Part shown: in pieces, positions 54,459 to 57,829 of the stretch
Layout of the letters: each line of letters starts with the position of its first letter
Numbering within the stretch: the stretch's first letter is position 1
Source of the DNA: Nocardiopsis trehalosi NBRC 14201
GTDB taxonomy: Bacteria > Actinomycetota > Actinomycetes > Streptosporangiales > Streptosporangiaceae
Assembly (NCBI RefSeq): GCF_001552555.1
Contig: NZ_BCRK01000015.1
Coordinates: 1-57,829, forward strand
Direction: 5' to 3'
DNA: 57,829 bases
Position numbers and translations under genes: made by a program
Notes under the pieces: generated by a model
The model's input: only the letters and a program-made list of their open reading frames with translations
Database searches by the model: none
What the model was told of the DNA's origin: nothing

Positions 54459-55577
54459 ATGATCGAGCACGGCGGAACCCGGATCAGCACCGCCGTCATG
54501 ACCCACCCGAAGCGCCTGGAGCACGCGCGGGCGCTGCGCGACTCCCACCCCGAACTCGGCCTGCGCGTCGTCGTCGACCCCGACCCCGAAGGGCCGCCCA
54601 GCTCGGTCCGCTCGGCCCGCCTGGTCTGGGAGGCGGCCGGCGCGGACGCCACCCACCACCTCGTCCTGGAGGACGACGTCGCCCTGTGCGCGGACTTCCG
54701 CGACCAGGTCCTGGCGGCGGTGCGCGCCCGCCCCGACGCGGTCGTCAGCCTGCACGCCGCCGCGACGTCGCGGACGGGCTTCGCCGGCCGGCTGGCCCTG
54801 CTGCGGGGCAGCCCGTGGACGGTGCCCGTGGGGCCCTACGTGCCGACCGTGGGGGTGGTCCTGCCGGTGCGCGCGGCGCGCGCCTTCGCCGCCTACATCG
54901 CCGACCGGGCGGTCCTGGCCGACCACCACGACGAGCTGCTGAAGCGGTTCCTCGACGGCACCCGGCTGCCCGCCCTCGTCACCGTCCCCAACCTGGTCGA
55001 CCACCGCCCGCTGCCGACGCTGGAGGGCAACGTCCTCGCCGACGGCCGGCCGTCGTTCTGCTTCCCCGGCGACGGCGGACCCGTCGACTGGACGGCGGAG
55101 CCCACCCGGCCCTCGATCGTGCCCTACCTGATGTACCCGCCGCACCGGCACGCGGTGGGCCTGCTGCCGACGGTCGCCCGCAACGGGGAGCCCCCCTCCC
55201 GTGCGGCGGTCGAACTCCTCCAGGAGTCCGGTGTGCCGCTGCCCGCCCTCATGGCGGAATTCGTCGACGCCCTCGACGGGCTGGGGGCGGCGGCCGGTCC
55301 GGTCGAGGACATCGTCTTCCCGCTGTGGTGCACCGCCGCGCTGCTCGGCACCGTGCACCGGGTCGAGACCGGCACCGAGGGGGACGCGGCGGACGCGGCG
55401 CGGCGCCCCCTGGTCGAGCGGTCCCTGCACGCGTGGGCCGCCGCCGTCCTGGACAAGCGCGCCGGCGCGGACCGCGCGGCGGCGACCGCGCGGCTGGCGG
55501 CCTTCCTCTCCCGCGGCCTGACCGCCGGGCTCGCCCCGTCCCGCGGCGAGCGCCGCTACAGCACCGCCGCGTCGTGA
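54459..55577 (+). CDS. Glycosyltransferase-like protein of unrecognised family (cluster gene 11)
   Basis: A 372-residue protein. STAVMTHPKRLEHARALRDSHP, LRVVVDPDPEGPPSSVRSARLVWEAA and HHLVLEDDVALCADF (EDD at a GT-A metal site) suggest a GT-A glycosyltransferase domain over about 230 residues. A C-terminal helical region of about 110 residues, with LLQESGVPLPALMAEFVDALDGLGAA, has no counterpart I know. A second sugar transfer is the likely role. GAGGAG precedes the ATG; 5 bases separate it from gene 10. Confidence 0.68.
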   Translation: MIEHGGTRISTAVMTHPKRLEHARALRDSHPELGLRVVVDPDPEGPPSSVRSARLVWEAAGADATHHLVLEDDVALCADFRDQVLAAVRARPDAVVSLHAAATSRTGFAGRLALLRGSPWTVPVGPYVPTVGVVLPVRAARAFAAYIADRAVLADHHDELLKRFLDGTRLPALVTVPNLVDHRPLPTLEGNVLADGRPSFCFPGDGGPVDWTAEPTRPSIVPYLMYPPHRHAVGLLPTVARNGEPPSRAAVELLQESGVPLPALMAEFVDALDGLGAAAGPVEDIVFPLWCTAALLGTVHRVETGTEGDAADAARRPLVERSLHAWAAAVLDKRAGADRAAATARLAAFLSRGLTAGLAPSRGERRYSTAAS

Positions 55578-55594
55578 CACCGACAGGAGGAGAC

Positions 55595-56755
55595 ATGACC
55601 GGAGCACCGACGGGCCCGCCGAGCGTCGCGGTGATCGGCGCCGGCTGGGCCGGCGCCACCGCAGCCCGGCTCCTGCACGACGCGGGCTGCGGCGTGCACG
55701 TGTACGAGGCCGCGCGCGTCGCCGGCGGGCACTCGCGCAGCGAGGTCCTCAACGGCGTGGTGTACGAGCCCGAGGGACCGCACATCTTCCACACCTCCGA
55801 CCAGCGGGTGCGCGACTTCGCCGTCCGCCACGGCATGGGGCGGCCCTACGCGCACTGCGGGCTGACGCACGTCTTCCTGGACGACGACGACGAGCACGGG
55901 CGCACGCTGTCGTGGCCCCCGCAGGTGGACGAGCTCCGGGGGCTCCCGCTGTGGCCCGCGATCGAGCGGGAGCTGGCCGCGCTGCCCGAGCACCCCTCCA
56001 CGCGCGACTTCGCCTCCTACTGCGTCGGGGTCATGGGCCCCACCCTCTACCGGCTGTTCATCGAGGGGTACACCGTCAAGCAGTGGGGGCGCCGCCCCGA
56101 GGAGCTGTCCGCGCGGTTCGCCCCCGGCCGGCTCGGTCTGCGCACCGACGGCGTCCGGCGGCTGTTCCGGGACACCTGGGAGTTCTTCCCGGCCGAGGGG
56201 GCGCAGGGCGTCATCGAGAGCGTGCTGCGCCCCGTCCCCGGCACCTTCGGCGAGGAGGTGACCGCCGACCGGTTCCCGGACCTGGAGGAGGTCCACGACG
56301 CGGTGGTGATCACGGCGCCCCTGGACGCGTTCCTGCGGCGCCCGGGTGAGCTGGAGTGGCGCGGTATCCGCACGGTGAGCCGCTACGTGCCGGTCGACGG
56401 GCCGGAGGAGACGGCGACCGCGGGCTACATCGTCAACCAGCCCTCCTTGCGGGTGCCCTACACGCGCACGGTCGAGACCAAGCACGCCACCGGCCAGCGG
56501 ATCGCGGGGACGGTGGTCGCCGAGGAGTACCCGGGCGCCGACGCGCGGCACTACCCGGTGCTCACCCCCGACGAGCGCAACGAGCGCGGCAACGCGCGCC
56601 TCCAGCGGGAGATCCGCGAGGCGACGCGCATGCGGGTGTTCTTCTGCGGGCGCCTGGCCAACTACGACTACATCAACCAGGACGTCGCCATCGCCCAGGG
56701 GATGGCGTGCGCCGACGAGGTCCTGGCCGCCCTCCGGACCGGGCCGCGGGTGTGA
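55595..56755 (+). CDS. UDP-galactopyranose mutase-like flavoenzyme (cluster gene 12)
   Basis: A 386-residue UGM-family protein. FAD Rossmann: VAVIGAGWAGATAARLLHDAGCGVHVYE; RVAGGHSRSEV; PEGPHIFHTSD; GYTVKQWGRRPEELS; VPYTRTVETKHATGQ; and FCGRLANYDYINQDVAIAQGM. UGM enzymes contract UDP-sugar pyranoses to furanoses via a flavin-sugar adduct. Because the cluster makes UDP-xylose and not UDP-galactose, the substrate may be a UDP-pentose or UDP-uronate; this is inference. GACAGGAGG ribosome site. Last gene, followed by a strong terminator. Confidence 0.88.
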   Translation: MTGAPTGPPSVAVIGAGWAGATAARLLHDAGCGVHVYEAARVAGGHSRSEVLNGVVYEPEGPHIFHTSDQRVRDFAVRHGMGRPYAHCGLTHVFLDDDDEHGRTLSWPPQVDELRGLPLWPAIERELAALPEHPSTRDFASYCVGVMGPTLYRLFIEGYTVKQWGRRPEELSARFAPGRLGLRTDGVRRLFRDTWEFFPAEGAQGVIESVLRPVPGTFGEEVTADRFPDLEEVHDAVVITAPLDAFLRRPGELEWRGIRTVSRYVPVDGPEETATAGYIVNQPSLRVPYTRTVETKHATGQRIAGTVVAEEYPGADARHYPVLTPDERNERGNARLQREIREATRMRVFFCGRLANYDYINQDVAIAQGMACADEVLAALRTGPRV

Positions 56756-56757
56756 GC

Positions 56758-56791
56758 CGGCCGGCCCGCCGCACCCCCGGCGGGCCGGCCG
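56758..56791 (+). terminator. Terminator of the biosynthetic cluster
   Basis: CGGCCGGCCCGCCG-type left arm (56758-56771) pairs with CGGCGGGCCGGCCG (56778-56791) around CACCCC: 14 bp of perfect stem starting 3 bases after the last stop. Confidence 0.78.
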
Positions 56792-56808
56792 CGCCGCTCT
56801 GACCGGCG

Positions 56809-56822
56809 GTTTCACGTGAATC
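56809..56822. promoter_or_regulatory. parS-like ParB binding site
   Basis: GTTTCACGTGAATC matches the actinomycete parS consensus GTTTCACGTGAAAC at 13 of 14 positions, with a perfect TTCACGTGAA core. It is intergenic, between the cluster terminator and the 2Fe-2S gene. Such sites nucleate ParB near the replication origin. Confidence 0.65.
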
Positions 56823-56880
56823 CTCGGCAAGGCCGCGGCGGGACGGGCGGTGGCGCGGACCGCGCCGGGCGGCGCCGGGA

Positions 56881-57621
56881 TCAGGGCCGGGGGCGGAGGG
56901 CGCAGTCGCCGCACATGCCGCCGGCCGGCAGGCGGTAGTACAGGCAGCAGGTGGTGCGGACGAACGCGTGCGGCGGGTCCGGTGCGAACGCGCCGAGCCC
57001 GCGCAGCGGGGGGCGGGCCAGCAGGTGCCGCGCGGCGGCCCGCGCCACCGGGGCGTGGCCGGGCCGCGCCGCGGCGAAGGCGGCCGCCGCCCCGGCCAGC
57101 GCCGACGCGGCGTCGCCCCACAGCAGCCCGCCCGCCACCCCGGTGCGGGCGCGCAGCGCCGCCGCGACCGGCGCGAGCACGCCGTCGACGACCCGCTCGC
57201 CGACCAGGTCGGCGACCGCCGCGGCGCGGCCGCCGGGTCCGGCCGCGGGGAGCGTGAGCGCGCGGGCGCCGCCCGCAGTGAACGACAGCGGCCCGTCGCG
57301 GTCCGGGCGCCAGCGCAGGCCGGCGGGGTCCGGGGTCCGGCCGTGCGCGACAGCGGCGCCGAGCACCGGCGACAGCAGCCGCGACGCCAGCCCCTGGAAG
57401 AACAGCGACGCGGCCACCCGGTCCTCGACCCGGTCGGGGGCGGTGCCCGAGGCGGCGGCGAGGGCCGCCCGGGTCCGTTCGACCTCGGCCGCCAGCAGGC
57501 CGGGATCGGCCAGGTCGGCCACCGGCCGCAGACCCGGCCCGGGGGGCGGGGGCGCCACGGCGAAGAACACGTTCACCGCGCCGACGTCTGCCAGCACCGC
57601 CGCCAGGTCCGCCTCGGCCAC
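56881..57621 (-). CDS. (2Fe-2S)-binding FhuF-like protein
   Basis: A 246-residue protein. The C-terminus carries RTTCCLYYRLPAGGMCGDCAL, the CCx10CxxC motif of FhuF-type ferric-siderophore reductases, which binds a 2Fe-2S cluster. The upstream part includes ASLFFQGLASRLLSPVLGAAV and LRWRPDRDGPLSF, as in the family. It probably releases iron from siderophores in the cytosol. GTG 57621 has GGGGA five bases upstream; the frame stays open to 57783 but that stretch looks non-coding. Confidence 0.8.
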   Translation of the reverse strand: MAEADLAAVLADVGAVNVFFAVAPPPPGPGLRPVADLADPGLLAAEVERTRAALAAASGTAPDRVEDRVAASLFFQGLASRLLSPVLGAAVAHGRTPDPAGLRWRPDRDGPLSFTAGGARALTLPAAGPGGRAAAVADLVGERVVDGVLAPVAAALRARTGVAGGLLWGDAASALAGAAAAFAAARPGHAPVARAAARHLLARPPLRGLGAFAPDPPHAFVRTTCCLYYRLPAGGMCGDCALRPRP

Positions 57622-57660
57622 AGGTTCCCCGCTCTCGTCCCCGCACTCGCCGTCCCCGGC

Positions 57661-57666
57661 AGCGTA
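57661..57666 (-). promoter_or_regulatory. Possible -10 box of the 2Fe-2S gene
   Basis: TACGCT on the minus strand, 39 bases upstream of GTG 57621. No clear -35 element. The remaining bases 57667-57829 show nothing I can support. Confidence 0.3.
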
Positions 57667-57829
57667 GCCCGCCCCGGCCGCCGGCCCCGGACGTGCTCCG
57701 CCCCTCCCGGCGCGCCGGGCCTCCGCCCCCGCCGGGCCCGAGCCGGTCGGGCCGGTGCCCGGCGCACGTCCCCGCCCCGGCACCGCGCCTCATCCCGCCC
57801 GGCCGCCGGGCCGTGCGGGACTGGCCGCC

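Overview
This is a very high-G+C actinomycete chromosome segment, most likely from the Nocardiopsaceae (Nocardiopsis, Streptomonospora or Thermobifida type). The grounds are GC-biased codon use with GTG and TTG starts, mycothiol- and F420-type enzymes, a DnaE2 polymerase, a family 6 cellulase behind a CelR/CebR-type operator (TGGGAGCGCTCCCA class), a family 64 beta-1,3-glucanase and one near-consensus parS site. The genus is an inference; no rRNA or other marker lies in the window, and I saw no tRNA or CRISPR array.

Left part (1-25 kb): housekeeping and accessory genes in short transcription units. They include a CPBP membrane protease, an OafA-type acyltransferase with a SGNH domain, an atypical P450 coupled to a HemK-like methyltransferase, a TetR regulator divergent from a 33-residue membrane peptide, a siderophore-interacting flavoprotein and a four-helix membrane protein. 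Also here are the GH6 cellulase, an SDR pseudogene, two APH(3')-like kinases, two mycothiol-dependent isomerase-family proteins, an F420-type oxidoreductase, a sugar/H+ symporter, a fused aminodeoxychorismate synthase and a Mut7-C nuclease-like protein.

Middle part (25-41 kb): a tightly overlapped edd-glk-eda operon encodes the dedicated Entner-Doudoroff steps plus glucokinase, divergent from a ROK regulator across a dyad-rich control region. Next come dnaE2 with a LexA-like box, an MntR-type DtxR regulator, a GH64 glucanase preceded by a CelR-like box inside a 30-bp hairpin, a second palindrome and a Crp/GlxR-like site, then a VOC protein, an alpha/beta hydrolase-LLM pair and a third phosphotransferase. 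Cellulose and beta-1,3-glucan degradation, sugar uptake and the ED pathway together give a coherent picture of polysaccharide use.

Right part (41.4-56.8 kb): twelve co-directional genes, many with 4-bp overlaps, form one apparent biosynthetic operon ending in a strong terminator. It encodes two Gfo/Idh/MocA oxidoreductases, a TIM-barrel isomerase, a radical SAM/SPASM enzyme, a GT2 glycosyltransferase, a NodU/CmcH carbamoyltransferase, UDP-xylose synthase, UDP-glucose dehydrogenase, two half-ABC exporters with complementary degenerate nucleotide-binding domains, a second glycosyltransferase-like protein and a UDP-galactopyranose mutase homologue. I read this as a cluster for an exported, carbamoylated glycoside or pseudo-oligosaccharide carrying a UDP-xylose-derived sugar, possibly a furanose. 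It has no PKS, NRPS or aminotransferase and matches no cluster I recognise, so it is the strongest candidate for an undescribed system. A parS-like site and a 2Fe-2S FhuF-like gene close the window.
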